Made by a program: the position numbers and the translations under genes. From Streptococcus pseudoporcinus LQ 940-04 (GTDB lineage: Bacteria > Bacillota > Bacilli > Lactobacillales > Streptococcaceae): a stretch of 64,000 nt of DNA. The notes beneath the pieces were generated by a model that saw only the letters and a list, made by a program, of their open reading frames with translations, made no database searches and was not told where the DNA came from. This document shows, in pieces, positions 37,666 to 46,530 of the stretch. Where the stretch lies: positions 1,302,001-1,366,000 of the forward strand of contig NZ_AEUY02000005.1 of assembly GCF_000188035.1 (NCBI RefSeq), given 5' to 3'. Numbering within the stretch: position 1 is the first letter of the stretch; each line of letters begins with the position of its first letter.

Positions 37666-37973
37666 TGTTTATTGTTGGTTGAAGTCTTAGGTAAGAGGGT
37701 TACTTTTTCAATCTCATTTAAGGGAAGGATGGAAGTTAGATTATTCTGGCTATCATTAAGGATAACTTGACCTTCCAATTTATCATATTTCATTAAAGTC
37801 CCAGTGATACTTTTTTTGTGGCTAATAATATGAATAGGTGTTTGTTCTTGAAGTGCATTGTTGATAGTGGTAATCAGGTGGTTAGAGTGTAACGAAATAG
37901 ATTGTTTATGCTGTGGTTTATTATCTATAAAATCGATGAGAATAGATTTAAGAACTGTTAAAAATGATTTCAT
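37662..37973 (-). CDS. Hypothetical protein with a YolD/Sm-like beta region, 103 aa
   Basis: I do not recognise a named family. The N-terminal 35 residues look helical. The C-terminal part (about 44-95; HIISHKKSITGTLMKYDK, GQVILND, ILPLNEIEKVTLLP) has the strand-turn pattern of YolD-like or Sm-like small barrels. No membrane segment. The ribosome site (AAGGAAT) is modest. Stands alone between the U32 terminator and ydbC. Function unknown. Confidence 0.65.
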   Translation of the reverse strand: MKSFLTVLKSILIDFIDNKPQHKQSISLHSNHLITTINNALQEQTPIHIISHKKSITGTLMKYDKLEGQVILNDSQNNLTSILPLNEIEKVTLLPKTSTNNKQ

Positions 37974-38088
37974 AGCTAAATTCCTTTTTTATTGATAAAA
38001 TGATTTTATAGTATTTTACCTTAAATAGGGAAAATTTAAAAGAAAATACATTTCAGTTTTTTTCGAATAATAAATAGGAGGCATAAAA

Positions 38089-38304
38089 ATGGCAGAATTT
38101 ACATTTAAAATAGAAGAACATTTACTAACCCTATCTGAAACAGAAAAAGGTTGGACTAAGGAATTAAATCGAGTTTCTTTTAATGGTGCAGAGCCTAAGT
38201 GGGATATTCGCTCTTGGAGTCCGGATCATACTAAGATGGGTAAAGGGATTACACTTAGCAATGAAGAGTTTAACCAATTAGTAAAAGCTTTTAAGGAATC
38301 CTAG
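38089..38304 (+). CDS. YdbC/PC4-like ssDNA-binding protein, 71 aa
   Basis: Small protein of the YdbC family, bacterial relatives of the eukaryotic coactivator PC4, which bind single-stranded DNA. Landmarks are GWTKELNRVSFNGAEPKWDIRSW and MGKGITLSNEEF. Length normal. AGGAGG precedes the ATG. Followed by the composite repeat region 38440-38780. Confidence 0.88.
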   Translation: MAEFTFKIEEHLLTLSETEKGWTKELNRVSFNGAEPKWDIRSWSPDHTKMGKGITLSNEEFNQLVKAFKES

Positions 38305-38439
38305 TGACTGCCTTTCTAATCTAACATAAGGCCTAATAGCCTTATGTTAGATTGAAGACAAAGTCCGATGTCATAAAAAGATTTTCTCTTTATGATAGGT
38401 TACTTAGGGATCTCGGACAATAGTGAATGACTTTAGAAC

Positions 38440-38780
38440 TCTATACTTAACTCTTAAGTATAAGGTCTAGAGACTTTCAAATGAGTCTGGGACAAAAGTC
38501 TAAGCTCAAATATAAAAAGCGAACAAGACAGTATTCTGAGTATCAGAAAATGAGTTTTGTTCGCTTTTTGGGTTTCATTTATCAATTGGAAAAATTAATG
38601 GCAGGGAATCTCAAAAATTAATATCTTTTTGTCCCAGACTCATTTTTTCGAGATTGTAAGCTATTGGTTTGTGCTCCTTTTACTCCTAAGCTTTGCTAGA
38701 GGAGTGAAGTAAGAGTGACGCTAGTCTAGGATAAAGGTAGTGGGTAGTTACTAAAGATTTACTTTATCTATATTCTACAT
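38440..38780 (+). repeat. Diverged intergenic repeat, copy 2, split by the 160-bp element
   Basis: Homologous to 27893-28147. The left part (to about 38478, CTTAAGTATAAGGTCTAGAGA) and the right part (from about 38646, TGTAAGCTATTGGTTTG to TTTACTTTATCTA) match copy 1 in order, with the 160-bp element lying exactly between. No coding frame. The element therefore seems to have entered an older repeat. Positions 38305-38440 hold a hairpin-rich A/T tract of no known function. Confidence 0.5.
38479..38645 (+). repeat. 160-bp terminal-inverted-repeat element, copy A
   Basis: Ends AAATGAGTCTGGGACAAAA and its reverse complement. An internal hairpin pairs AAAAAGCGAACAA with the TTGTTCGCTTTTT at about 38559-38569. 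After the right end comes T6. Copies B (61522-61684) and C (63560-63709) share almost identical cores. Lies 3' of ydbC, same direction. Small open frames inside it (reverse strand, MINETQKANKTHF) are not real genes. Confidence 0.8.
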
Positions 38781-38794
38781 AAGGCTAAATGGCC

Positions 38795-38929
38795 TTATTT
38801 TTTAAAATGGTCTGCCAATCCAATAAGGAAAATGACCATACCAACTCCTAAAAACGCCCATTTATGATAGAAGTACCCATAAAGGATAAAGATTGCTGCA
38901 GATAGATATGAAATGTAGGCTTTCTTCAT
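38795..38929 (-). CDS. Small membrane protein, 44 aa
   Basis: Reading frame MKKAYISYLSAAIFILYGYF to ...GLADHFKK with AAGGAGAAAAC directly upstream of its ATG. Two hydrophobic segments (about 4-20 and 25-39) form a helical hairpin. The excellent ribosome site and membrane profile support a real gene. Function unknown; it could be a toxin-like or regulatory micro-protein. Confidence 0.6.
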   Translation of the reverse strand: MKKAYISYLSAAIFILYGYFYHKWAFLGVGMVIFLIGLADHFKK

Positions 38930-38990
38930 GTTTTCTCCTTATGACAATTACAATACCACCTTATTGTAACACAATTGTTTTAAGGTGTCC

Positions 38991-40118
38991 TTAACAATCA
39001 CAGTTAACCTCGCAACAGTCCAAATCAGTTAAAAACATTTGATTTTCTTTATATAAGGAAAGCGCATCATTATCTAAATCGATTTTTTCTCGTTTAGCTA
39101 TCTCACAGATCAGCGGTAAAAAGCGTTGACGAAATTTGTAAATGTAACAAAAAATCGTGTCTCTTTGGCGTAAACTTGGTCCTATCAAAAAACAGTTTGT
39201 TAGTATTGTTGATTCATCTTTTTCTGTTACCTTGGGGAGTTGGTGCTCATCATAGTTAAAAAGTTGTTGGCCCTTAATGTGATGACAAGCATTGAGAAAA
39301 CCAGTTGCTAATATAGGTTTATGTTTACTTTTGGCATAAGAACCGTCTGAAAAGCTAATATGGTAATAACCGTCGACTTGCTTAATTGCGACAGCCTTCT
39401 TCTTTTCTTCTATCTTAATCTTATATTGGGGATTTGACTGAACATGCTTTAATCTCTCCTTAGTAATTGGAGACAATGAAATACTAGGATCAGGATTGTC
39501 TTCCTTTTGCCCCAAGCTATCGGTAAAGAGATGAACTTGGTTACCTCGATATGCTAGGTGTGTTAAGGCATCACAGGCACTTTCATTACCTCCAATTATG
39601 ATAAAAGGTTCTTCAGAAGTCACATGGAAATTCTCAATCTCCCCATAATGCATCCCTAGCTCTGCCCCTTTGATAGCACTTTTATTAGGATTTTGAAACT
39701 CCCCAGTAGCAATGATTAAATAGTTAGCCGTCAATTTTTCTTTTTGAGTTTCAACAATAAAAACTCCCTGTGATTTTTCAATGTTTTGAACATGGCTTTG
39801 AAGTTTGATAGGCAAGTGATAGTGAGCTGCAACTAGTTGTAGGTAATGAGCATACTCTTTTCCAGAAAGGTGTTCTTTTTCAAATGAAAATGCTGGTGAT
39901 GTGTCAGGGACAACGGCATTTAAATCAGGGAAGCCAAAACCATTAGTGGTAAAAGAGGGTGTAATAAAATGTGTTGTTGTTGGCCATTTTAAAAAACTGT
40001 CTCCAATGACACCTTTTTCTAAAATCAGAAAATCATCAATGCCGACATTTTTAAGGCAGGCTCCAAAACCAATTCCGGCAGCACCAGCTCCAATAATTAT
40101 GATACGATAGTTTTTCAT
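38991..40118 (-). CDS. FAD/NAD(P)-dependent oxidoreductase (CzcO-like), 375 aa
   Basis: Flavoprotein with the FAD motif IIIIGAGAAGIGFGACL at residue 5, the second dinucleotide motif IIIGGNESACDAL (about 175), and ATG-box ATGEFQNPN and ATGFLNA. Resembles CzcO/YpdA-like monooxygenase-type oxidoreductases. The C-terminus ends in CCEVNCDC, a cysteine cluster suggesting metal or thiol binding. Substrate unknown. Divergent from the Amt gene (98-bp gap). AAGGAGG ribosome site. Confidence 0.82.
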   Translation of the reverse strand: MKNYRIIIIGAGAAGIGFGACLKNVGIDDFLILEKGVIGDSFLKWPTTTHFITPSFTTNGFGFPDLNAVVPDTSPAFSFEKEHLSGKEYAHYLQLVAAHYHLPIKLQSHVQNIEKSQGVFIVETQKEKLTANYLIIATGEFQNPNKSAIKGAELGMHYGEIENFHVTSEEPFIIIGGNESACDALTHLAYRGNQVHLFTDSLGQKEDNPDPSISLSPITKERLKHVQSNPQYKIKIEEKKKAVAIKQVDGYYHISFSDGSYAKSKHKPILATGFLNACHHIKGQQLFNYDEHQLPKVTEKDESTILTNCFLIGPSLRQRDTIFCYIYKFRQRFLPLICEIAKREKIDLDNDALSLYKENQMFLTDLDCCEVNCDC

Positions 40119-40216
40119 TTTTCCTCCTTGACAAGCTTAGGGCTGAAGTATTATACTTAACCAGTTAACTAAAATAGTGTAACAAATTCTATTTTCTTTG
40201 TAAAGGAAGTGATGAC

Positions 40217-41248
40217 ATGTTTTTATTCGTTTGCATATTAGTGATGTGGTTGATGATTTTTGGTGTAGCACTGTTATATGTGTCAAGTTTGAAACCAGAA
40301 TTGAGTTCTCCGATTATGTATCGGTTTCAACTTATTATCTTAGTTTCATCACTTGTGTGGATTTTATTTGCATTCGGCCTAACGTTTAAGGGGACATTAT
40401 GGTCTCCATTTTTTTCTCATCCCGTAAATCTTAATAGTATTTTGGAGCTCTTATTTCAGCTTTGCTTTTGTTTGTATGCTATTGTTATGTTAATTGGTTC
40501 AGTTATTGATCGGATGCCGACTTCCTTATTACTGAAGGTTACTATTTTATGGATGCTTTTGGTTTACTGTCCCTTAGCTTTTTTAATCTGGAATCCTCAT
40601 GGTTTTTTAGCTAGTATAGGGGTTAGAGACTTTTCAGGAGGGATGGTTGTTCATCTATCAGCTGGTCTTTCGAGTCTGATTCTTGCAAAGCAAGTTGGTA
40701 AGACACCACATCAACACCCTCAAGAAATCCAAGTAAAATGGCAATTTCTAGGTGTTTTACTGGTTACTTTTGGTTGGTTTGGATTCAACGCAGGTCCTGC
40801 AGGAGATTTTAATCAACTAGCAGCTATAGCTCTACTCAACAGCTTTCTAGCTATTATTTCTGGTGGCATTTCCTTCAGTATTGCAGAATATGTCTTGGAG
40901 CGAAAACATACCTTACCAGTTTTATTAAACGGTACAGTGGTAGGTTTGGTGACGAGTACCGCAGGTGTAGGGTTTGTTTCGCCTTTACAGATGGTTTTCA
41001 TTTGTTTTTTTGCCTCTTTTGGAACCTATGCCCTCTCTTTTTTTATTGCAAAATATCTTGATGTTGATGATGTGGTAGACTCTTTTGCAATGAATGGAAT
41101 AGGAGGATTTTTAGGAAGTTTAGGGGTTATTTGTTTTGATCCTAGCGTCCTACTTGCTCAATTGTTGTCACTAATTATTACTATTTTACTGTCGGTAGTA
41201 GGAACTTACCTTATTGTAAAGTTATGTCATTCTAGTAATAAGTTATAG
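40217..41248 (+). CDS. Ammonium transporter family protein, short and lacking the second pore histidine, 343 aa
   Basis: Amt/Rh family membrane protein of about 10 helices. It keeps RDFSGGMVVHLSAG (Asp138 and His146, equivalents of E. coli AmtB Asp160 and His168) and GWFGFNAG. The second His of the twin-His pore is Asn here (FAMNGIGGFLG, Asn293; E. coli has VHGVCG). It is also about 60 residues shorter than AmtB, with no GlnK/PII gene alongside. It lies beside the hut cluster, which releases ammonia. Transport competence is uncertain. Confidence 0.85.
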   Translation: MFLFVCILVMWLMIFGVALLYVSSLKPELSSPIMYRFQLIILVSSLVWILFAFGLTFKGTLWSPFFSHPVNLNSILELLFQLCFCLYAIVMLIGSVIDRMPTSLLLKVTILWMLLVYCPLAFLIWNPHGFLASIGVRDFSGGMVVHLSAGLSSLILAKQVGKTPHQHPQEIQVKWQFLGVLLVTFGWFGFNAGPAGDFNQLAAIALLNSFLAIISGGISFSIAEYVLERKHTLPVLLNGTVVGLVTSTAGVGFVSPLQMVFICFFASFGTYALSFFIAKYLDVDDVVDSFAMNGIGGFLGSLGVICFDPSVLLAQLLSLIITILLSVVGTYLIVKLCHSSNKL

Positions 41249-41266
41249 TGATATGACTTGAATCAT

Positions 41267-41306
41267 TAAAAAAGCCAGAGTTATTATTGTAAGCTCTGGC
41301 TTTTTC
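41267..41306 (+). terminator. Terminator after the Amt gene
   Basis: AAAAAGCCAGAG (41269-41280) pairs with CTCTGGCTTTTT (41294-41305). Confidence 0.85.
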
Positions 41307-41360
41307 ATTATGTCCAACTATACCAATACATGCTGAGTAGGATCAGGGCTGGTGTGTAGT

Positions 41361-42626
41361 TTATAGAATATGACCATGCTGGACAACACAACGACCATTT
41401 TTGTAGACCTGATAGATAAGGTTAGTTGCAAAAAAGTAGCACAGATAATCTATATTTGGTGCATCAAATATGGCAATGTCAGCTGTCTTACCCTTTTCAA
41501 ATGAACCAACCTTCTCATGTCTTCTAATGGCATAGGCAGCGTTAATTGTAACAGCATTCAATACTTCAATGGGGGTTAGTCGCATCATAAAACATCCAAG
41601 CTGCATGATAAACTGCATATTAGCTGTAGGGCAAGATCCAGGATTGCTATCAGTAGATAGGGTAATTGCCATTCCTTTGTCAATCATTTTACGAGCTGGG
41701 GCATAAGTGTCCTCCATTAAACTAAACGTGGTAGCTGGGAGTAAATTACCAATAACATTTGCTTTTGCTAACTTTTCAATGCCCGCATCAGTAATCATCA
41801 TGAGATGTTCTGCACTAGTCGCATTTAGGTCAGCAGCGACATCAACACCTCCAATAGCTGCGATTTCGTCAGCATGAATACGTAATTGGAAACCTAATGC
41901 TTTGGCTTTAGAGAGAAGGTAAGCGGACTCCTCAGCTGTAAAAACTCCTTTTTCACAAAAGATATCACAGAATTCTGCAAGGTTATCTGCTTTGACAATG
42001 GGAAGCATTGTTTCTACAATCAGCTTGAGATAGTCGTTGGAACGATTTTTATATTCCTTTGGGATTGCATGTGCAGCCATAAAAGTTGACACTAAATCAA
42101 TTTGGTGCTGCTTATTCAGAGCCTTAACAACTTCTAATTGCCGTTTTTCAGTTTCCCATTCTAATCCGTAGCCACTCTTAGCTTCAAGGGAGGTCACGCC
42201 ATGGAGTAACATATAATCTAAAAGCCTTTTTGATTTATTATAAAGTTCTTCAAATGAAGCCTTACGTGTCGAAGTGACTGTACTAAGGATCCCTCCTCCT
42301 TGAGCTAGGATATCAAGATAAGGAACACCATTTAATTTTTGGGCAAATTCGTGTTCCCGACTACCTCCATAGACAAGATGAGTATGACAATCAATGAGAC
42401 CTGGTGTAGCAATCTTTCCTTCATAGGATTGGATTGAGGTATTTTTTCCTATTAAATGTTGCTCAGGTTGCCCTTTTCCGATTGCTAAAATTTTGCCATC
42501 TTTAATAGCAATATAGGCGTCTTCAATAATGCTTGCTTTTTTCATCTCTTGTCCCGAAAGGGGGTGACCAAGATCAATTGGACAGAATACTTGGTTAAAA
42601 TGGGTTAATATGGCGTCAGCAATCAT
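41361..42626 (-). CDS. hutI: Imidazolonepropionase HutI, 421 aa
   Basis: Third enzyme of histidine degradation: 4-imidazolone-5-propionate to N-formimidoyl-L-glutamate. Amidohydrolase fold with metal motif [10 protein letters not shown], later HADEI ([12 protein letters not shown]) and [11 protein letters not shown]. The start [10 protein letters not shown] at 42626 is preferred because AAGGAG is 8 nt upstream; ATG 42632 is too close. It is divergent from the rest of the hut cluster, with tandem SARP-like repeats in the intergenic region. Confidence 0.95.
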   Translation of the reverse strand: MIADAILTHFNQVFCPIDLGHPLSGQEMKKASIIEDAYIAIKDGKILAIGKGQPEQHLIGKNTSIQSYEGKIATPGLIDCHTHLVYGGSREHEFAQKLNGVPYLDILAQGGGILSTVTSTRKASFEELYNKSKRLLDYMLLHGVTSLEAKSGYGLEWETEKRQLEVVKALNKQHQIDLVSTFMAAHAIPKEYKNRSNDYLKLIVETMLPIVKADNLAEFCDIFCEKGVFTAEESAYLLSKAKALGFQLRIHADEIAAIGGVDVAADLNATSAEHLMMITDAGIEKLAKANVIGNLLPATTFSLMEDTYAPARKMIDKGMAITLSTDSNPGSCPTANMQFIMQLGCFMMRLTPIEVLNAVTINAAYAIRRHEKVGSFEKGKTADIAIFDAPNIDYLCYFFATNLIYQVYKNGRCVVQHGHIL

Positions 42627-42661
42627 AATCATTTCTCCTTTTCATTAATAGATTCATCTAA

Positions 42662-42694
42662 ATCATAGTTCAAAAACGTCAAATTTTGGTCAAA
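42662..42694 (-). promoter_or_regulatory. hutI promoter with SARP-like direct repeats
   Basis: On the minus strand TTTGACC (42688-42694) and TTTGACG (42677-42683) repeat with an 11-bp period, and the second lies 9 nt before a TATGAT -10 (42662-42667). SARP regulators bind 7-bp direct repeats at 11-bp period placed about 8 bp from the -10; the adjacent hut cluster carries a SARP-like gene. Binding is inferred. Confidence 0.5.
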
Positions 42695-42821
42695 AAATAG
42701 GTTTTTATTCTTTCTAAAAAAAATATAGGCGATTTTAAAAAAACTAGACTAAAAATCGACGTCTCTTCTTTAAACTAAGTGTGAAAATAAACAATAGTCA
42801 AAAGATATAAGGAGGTTTACG

Positions 42822-44855
42822 ATGACTTTTTATAGTGAAGCTGACATTGCCGCAGCTATGACGGTAAAATTGGACGATGTTTTACCTGAGAAAACGGTTT
42901 TTCAAGAAGGAATCAGACGGGCACCAAATCGAGGATTTCGATTGAGCCAAAAACAAACCGAAATTGCACTAAAAAACGCCTTACGCTATGTTCCACCAAA
43001 ATTTCACAAAGAGATTATTCCAGAGTTTTTAGAGGAATTAAAAACCAGGGGACGTATTTATGGTTATCGTTGGCGTCCAAAAGAAAGAATTTATGGTAAA
43101 CCTATTGATGATTACAAAGGAAATTGTACTGCTGCTAAGGCGATGCAGGTCATGATTGACAATAACTTAAGTTTTGAAATTGCCTTATATCCCTATGAAT
43201 TGGTAACCTATGGTGAGACAGGATCAGTTTGTGCTAACTGGATGCAGTATAACATGATTAAGAAGTACCTAGAAATAATGACAGAAGAACAAACCTTAGT
43301 CGTTGAATCCGGTCACCCACTAGGACTTTTCAAGTCAAAGCCAGAAGCGCCACGTGTCATCATTACCAATGGTTTATTGGTTGGGGAATATGATAATATG
43401 AAGGACTGGGAGATTGCTGAAGAGATGGGTGTGACCAACTATGGTCAAATGACAGCGGGCGGCTGGATGTATATTGGTCCGCAAGGCATTGTTCATGGTA
43501 CCTTCAACACTTTATTAAATGCTGGTCGTTTAAAACTTGGCATTGCTGATGATGGCAATTTGGAAGGCAAATTGTTTATCTCTTCAGGACTAGGTGGTAT
43601 GAGTGGTGCACAAGGAAAAGCCGCTGAAATTGCCAAGGCTGTTGCTATCATTGCAGAAGTTGATGCTTCGCGCATTGAAACACGTCATTCTCAAGGATGG
43701 ATCAGCCAAGTCGCCGAAACAACTGAAGAAGCAGTCGCTTTAGCTCAACAAGCCCAAAAAGCTAAAATGTCAACATCAATTGCATATCATGGTAATATTG
43801 TTGACCTATTAGAATATGTCAATGAAAATAATATTCGAGTTGATCTTCTCTCAGATCAAACTTCCTGTCATAATGTATATGATGGTGGTTATTGTCCAGT
43901 TGGTATGACATTTGATGAACGTACGAGACTATTAGCCAATGATAAAGATAAGTTTCATCACTTAGTTGATAAAACGCTCAAGCGTCATTTCAATGCCATT
44001 AAAGCTTTAACTTCAAAAGGAACCTATTTCTTTGATTACGGAAATGCCTTTATGAAATCTGTTTATGATTCAGGCATCTCTGAAATTTCTAAAAACGGCA
44101 TTGATGATAAGGACGGTTTTATTTGGCCATCATATGTTGAAGATATTATGGGCCCCATGCTATTTGACTATGGCTATGGACCATTCCGCTGGTGTTGCCT
44201 AAGTGGTAAGCATGAAGACTTAGTAGCAACTGACCATGCTGCAATGGAGGTTATCAATCCTGAGAGACGCTATCAAGACCGTGATAACTATAACTGGATT
44301 AGAGACGCTGAAAAAAATCAATTGGTTGTGGGAACTCAAGCTCGGATTTTATATCAAGACTGTATGGGTCGTGTCAATATTGCTCTCAAGTTTAATCAGC
44401 TAATTCGCGATGGAAAAATTGGCCCTGTCATGATTGGTCGCGATCACCACGATGTGTCAGGAACAGATTCACCTTTTCGTGAAACATCAAACATTAAAGA
44501 TGGTTCCAATATTTGTGCCGATATGGCAGTTCAATGCTATGCTGGAAATGCTGCTAGAGGGATGAGTTTGGTAGCACTGCATAATGGAGGTGGAACTGGT
44601 ATTGGCAAAGCTATTAATGGTGGTTTTGGATTAGTGCTTGATGGTAGTGAAAGAATTGATGCTATTATTAAATCAGCTATTGCTTGGGATACCATGGGTG
44701 GTGTCGCAAGACGTAGTTGGGCACGAAATGAACATGCCATCGAAACATCTATTGAATATAACAAACTAAATGAAGGAACAGACCACATTACTATTCCTTA
44801 CTTAGCGGATGACGAATTAGTCAAAGAGTCAGTATCTCAATTGTTTAAAGGCTGA
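42822..44855 (+). CDS. hutU: Urocanate hydratase HutU, 677 aa
   Basis: Second enzyme of histidine catabolism: urocanate plus water to 4-imidazolone-5-propionate, NAD+-dependent. Landmarks are TNYGQMTAGGWMYIGPQG, SSGLGGMSGAQGKA, YHGNIVDLL and CCLSGKHEDL. At 677 aa it is the long streptococcal form; most other bacteria have about 555 aa. AAGGAGG ribosome site. It starts the plus-strand hut genes; 121 bp downstream is ftcD with an intervening cre site. Confidence 0.96.
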   Translation: MTFYSEADIAAAMTVKLDDVLPEKTVFQEGIRRAPNRGFRLSQKQTEIALKNALRYVPPKFHKEIIPEFLEELKTRGRIYGYRWRPKERIYGKPIDDYKGNCTAAKAMQVMIDNNLSFEIALYPYELVTYGETGSVCANWMQYNMIKKYLEIMTEEQTLVVESGHPLGLFKSKPEAPRVIITNGLLVGEYDNMKDWEIAEEMGVTNYGQMTAGGWMYIGPQGIVHGTFNTLLNAGRLKLGIADDGNLEGKLFISSGLGGMSGAQGKAAEIAKAVAIIAEVDASRIETRHSQGWISQVAETTEEAVALAQQAQKAKMSTSIAYHGNIVDLLEYVNENNIRVDLLSDQTSCHNVYDGGYCPVGMTFDERTRLLANDKDKFHHLVDKTLKRHFNAIKALTSKGTYFFDYGNAFMKSVYDSGISEISKNGIDDKDGFIWPSYVEDIMGPMLFDYGYGPFRWCCLSGKHEDLVATDHAAMEVINPERRYQDRDNYNWIRDAEKNQLVVGTQARILYQDCMGRVNIALKFNQLIRDGKIGPVMIGRDHHDVSGTDSPFRETSNIKDGSNICADMAVQCYAGNAARGMSLVALHNGGGTGIGKAINGGFGLVLDGSERIDAIIKSAIAWDTMGGVARRSWARNEHAIETSIEYNKLNEGTDHITIPYLADDELVKESVSQLFKG

Positions 44856-44922
44856 TGTCTTTGCGGGGAGTTAACGACAGTAACGGTTCAGTTTATTCCT
44901 CGCTTTTCCTTGTTATATTAAA

Positions 44923-44937
44923 ATGTAAGCGGAAACA
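44923..44937 (+). promoter_or_regulatory. cre site (CcpA operator) between hutU and ftcD
   Basis: ATGTAAGCGGAAACA matches every position of the cre consensus WTGNAANCGNWNNCW. It is 40 bp upstream of the ftcD ATG and next to A/T-rich sequence that could form a -10 (TATATTAAAAT). Repression by glucose-grown CcpA is inferred. Confidence 0.75.
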
Positions 44938-44976
44938 TATCTTGTGTTGTCAATTATAAATCTAAAGGAGAAGAAA

Positions 44977-45876
44977 ATGTCAAAAATTGTTGAATGTATC
45001 CCTAATTTTTCAGAAGGTCAAAATCAAGCCACTATTGATGGCCTTGTTGCAACAGCAAAGAGCGTCCCTGGCGTTACCTTATTAGACTATTCTTCTGATG
45101 CTAGTCATAATCGCAGTGTTTTTACATTAGTTGGCGATGAAGTTGTCATTCAAGAAGTTGCCTTTCGTCTTGTAAAATATGCTAGTGAACATATTGATAT
45201 GACAAAACATCACGGGGAACATCCGCGAATGGGAGCAACCGATGTTTTACCCTTTGTTCCTATTAAGGATATTAGCACAGAAGAATGTGTAGACATTTCA
45301 AAAAAAGTTGCTGAAAGAATTAATAAGGAGTTACAAATCCCTATCTTTTTGTATGAGGCATCAGCTACCTGTCCAGAAAGAACAAATTTAGCAAAGGTTC
45401 GTAAAGGGCAATTTGAAGGCATGCCAGAGAAACTTTTAGAAGAGAATTGGGCTCCTGATTTTGGAGATAGAAAGATCCATCCGACTGCAGGAGTAACAGC
45501 CGTAGGAGCGCGGATGCCTCTTGTTGCTTTTAATGTTAACTTAGACACAGATAACCTTGAGATTGCGAGCAAAATTGCTAAAATTATCCGTGGTTCTGGA
45601 GGAGGCTATAAATACTGTAAAGCTATTGGAGTTATGTTAGAAGAGCGCCATATTGCTCAAGTTTCTATGAATATGGTCAACTTTGAGAAATGTTCACTCT
45701 ATAGGACATTTGAGACGATTAAATTTGAAGCAAGACGATATGGGGTCAATATTATTGGTTCAGAGATTATAGGCCTTGCTCCTGCTAAAGCACTCATCGA
45801 CGTTGCAGAGTACTATCTCCAAGTAGAAGATTTTGATTATAGCAAACAAGTTTTAGAAAATCATTTATTGGGTTAG
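44977..45876 (+). CDS. ftcD: Glutamate formimidoyltransferase FtcD, 299 aa
   Basis: Transfers the formimidoyl group of formimidoylglutamate to tetrahydrofolate. Landmarks are IVECIPNFSEG at the N-terminus, DASHNRSVFTLVG, HHGEHPRMGATDVLPFVP and HPTAGVTAVGAR. It carries only the transferase half; the cyclodeaminase half of the mammalian fused enzyme is the next gene. The start at 44977 follows AAAGGAGAA; an upstream GTG frame extension is unlikely. Confidence 0.95.
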   Translation: MSKIVECIPNFSEGQNQATIDGLVATAKSVPGVTLLDYSSDASHNRSVFTLVGDEVVIQEVAFRLVKYASEHIDMTKHHGEHPRMGATDVLPFVPIKDISTEECVDISKKVAERINKELQIPIFLYEASATCPERTNLAKVRKGQFEGMPEKLLEENWAPDFGDRKIHPTAGVTAVGARMPLVAFNVNLDTDNLEIASKIAKIIRGSGGGYKYCKAIGVMLEERHIAQVSMNMVNFEKCSLYRTFETIKFEARRYGVNIIGSEIIGLAPAKALIDVAEYYLQVEDFDYSKQVLENHLLG

Positions 45877-45890
45877 AAAGGATATGAACA

Positions 45891-46517
45891 ATGAAATTAG
45901 TTGATTTAACATTGACTGAGTTTGCTCAAGTCTTAGGGTCGGATAAACCTGCCCCTGGAGGAGGTTCTGCCGCGGCTTTATCAGCAGTTAATGGAATTTC
46001 TCTGACAAAGATGGTATGTAAGTTAACCATTGGCAAGAAAAAATATGAGAAGCATCAAGATCTTATGAAAGAACTTCATCAAGAAGCAAGCCGCCTACAA
46101 AAAAGCTTGTTAGATGCTGTTGATAAAGATACTGAAGCCTTTAACCTCGTTTCTGCTGTTTTTGCTTTACCTAAAGAAACAGATGATGACAAACTTAAGA
46201 GACGTGATGCTATGCAAAAGGCTTTAAAAGAGGCCACAAAATCTCCCTTTGCAATGATGCAAGAAATTTTTGAAGCGCTTGAAATCACTAAAAAAGCAGT
46301 CGGAAATTCTAATAGGAATGCTGCTAGTGATTTGGGTGTTGCAGCATTAGCTTTAAAAGCTGCTTTACAAGGAGCTTGGTTAAACGTTTTGATTAATATA
46401 GCAGGGATTAAAGATGAGGTATTTGTTAGAGAATACCGTCATAATGGTCAAGAACTTTTGGAAAGAGGTTGTCAATTGGCAGATGCTATTTATTCAGATG
46501 TGTTGAAATCATTATAG
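45891..46517 (+). CDS. fchA: Formimidoyl-THF cyclodeaminase FchA, 208 aa
   Basis: Small helical protein of the FTCD cyclodeaminase-like family: [24 protein letters not shown] is diagnostic, with [15 protein letters not shown] near residue 140. Converts 5-formimino-THF to 5,10-methenyl-THF and ammonia. Lies 14 bp after ftcD, so the two halves of the mammalian enzyme are kept adjacent. Length normal. Confidence 0.93.
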   Translation: MKLVDLTLTEFAQVLGSDKPAPGGGSAAALSAVNGISLTKMVCKLTIGKKKYEKHQDLMKELHQEASRLQKSLLDAVDKDTEAFNLVSAVFALPKETDDDKLKRRDAMQKALKEATKSPFAMMQEIFEALEITKKAVGNSNRNAASDLGVAALALKAALQGAWLNVLINIAGIKDEVFVREYRHNGQELLERGCQLADAIYSDVLKSL

Positions 46518-46530
46518 TAAAGGAGATACT

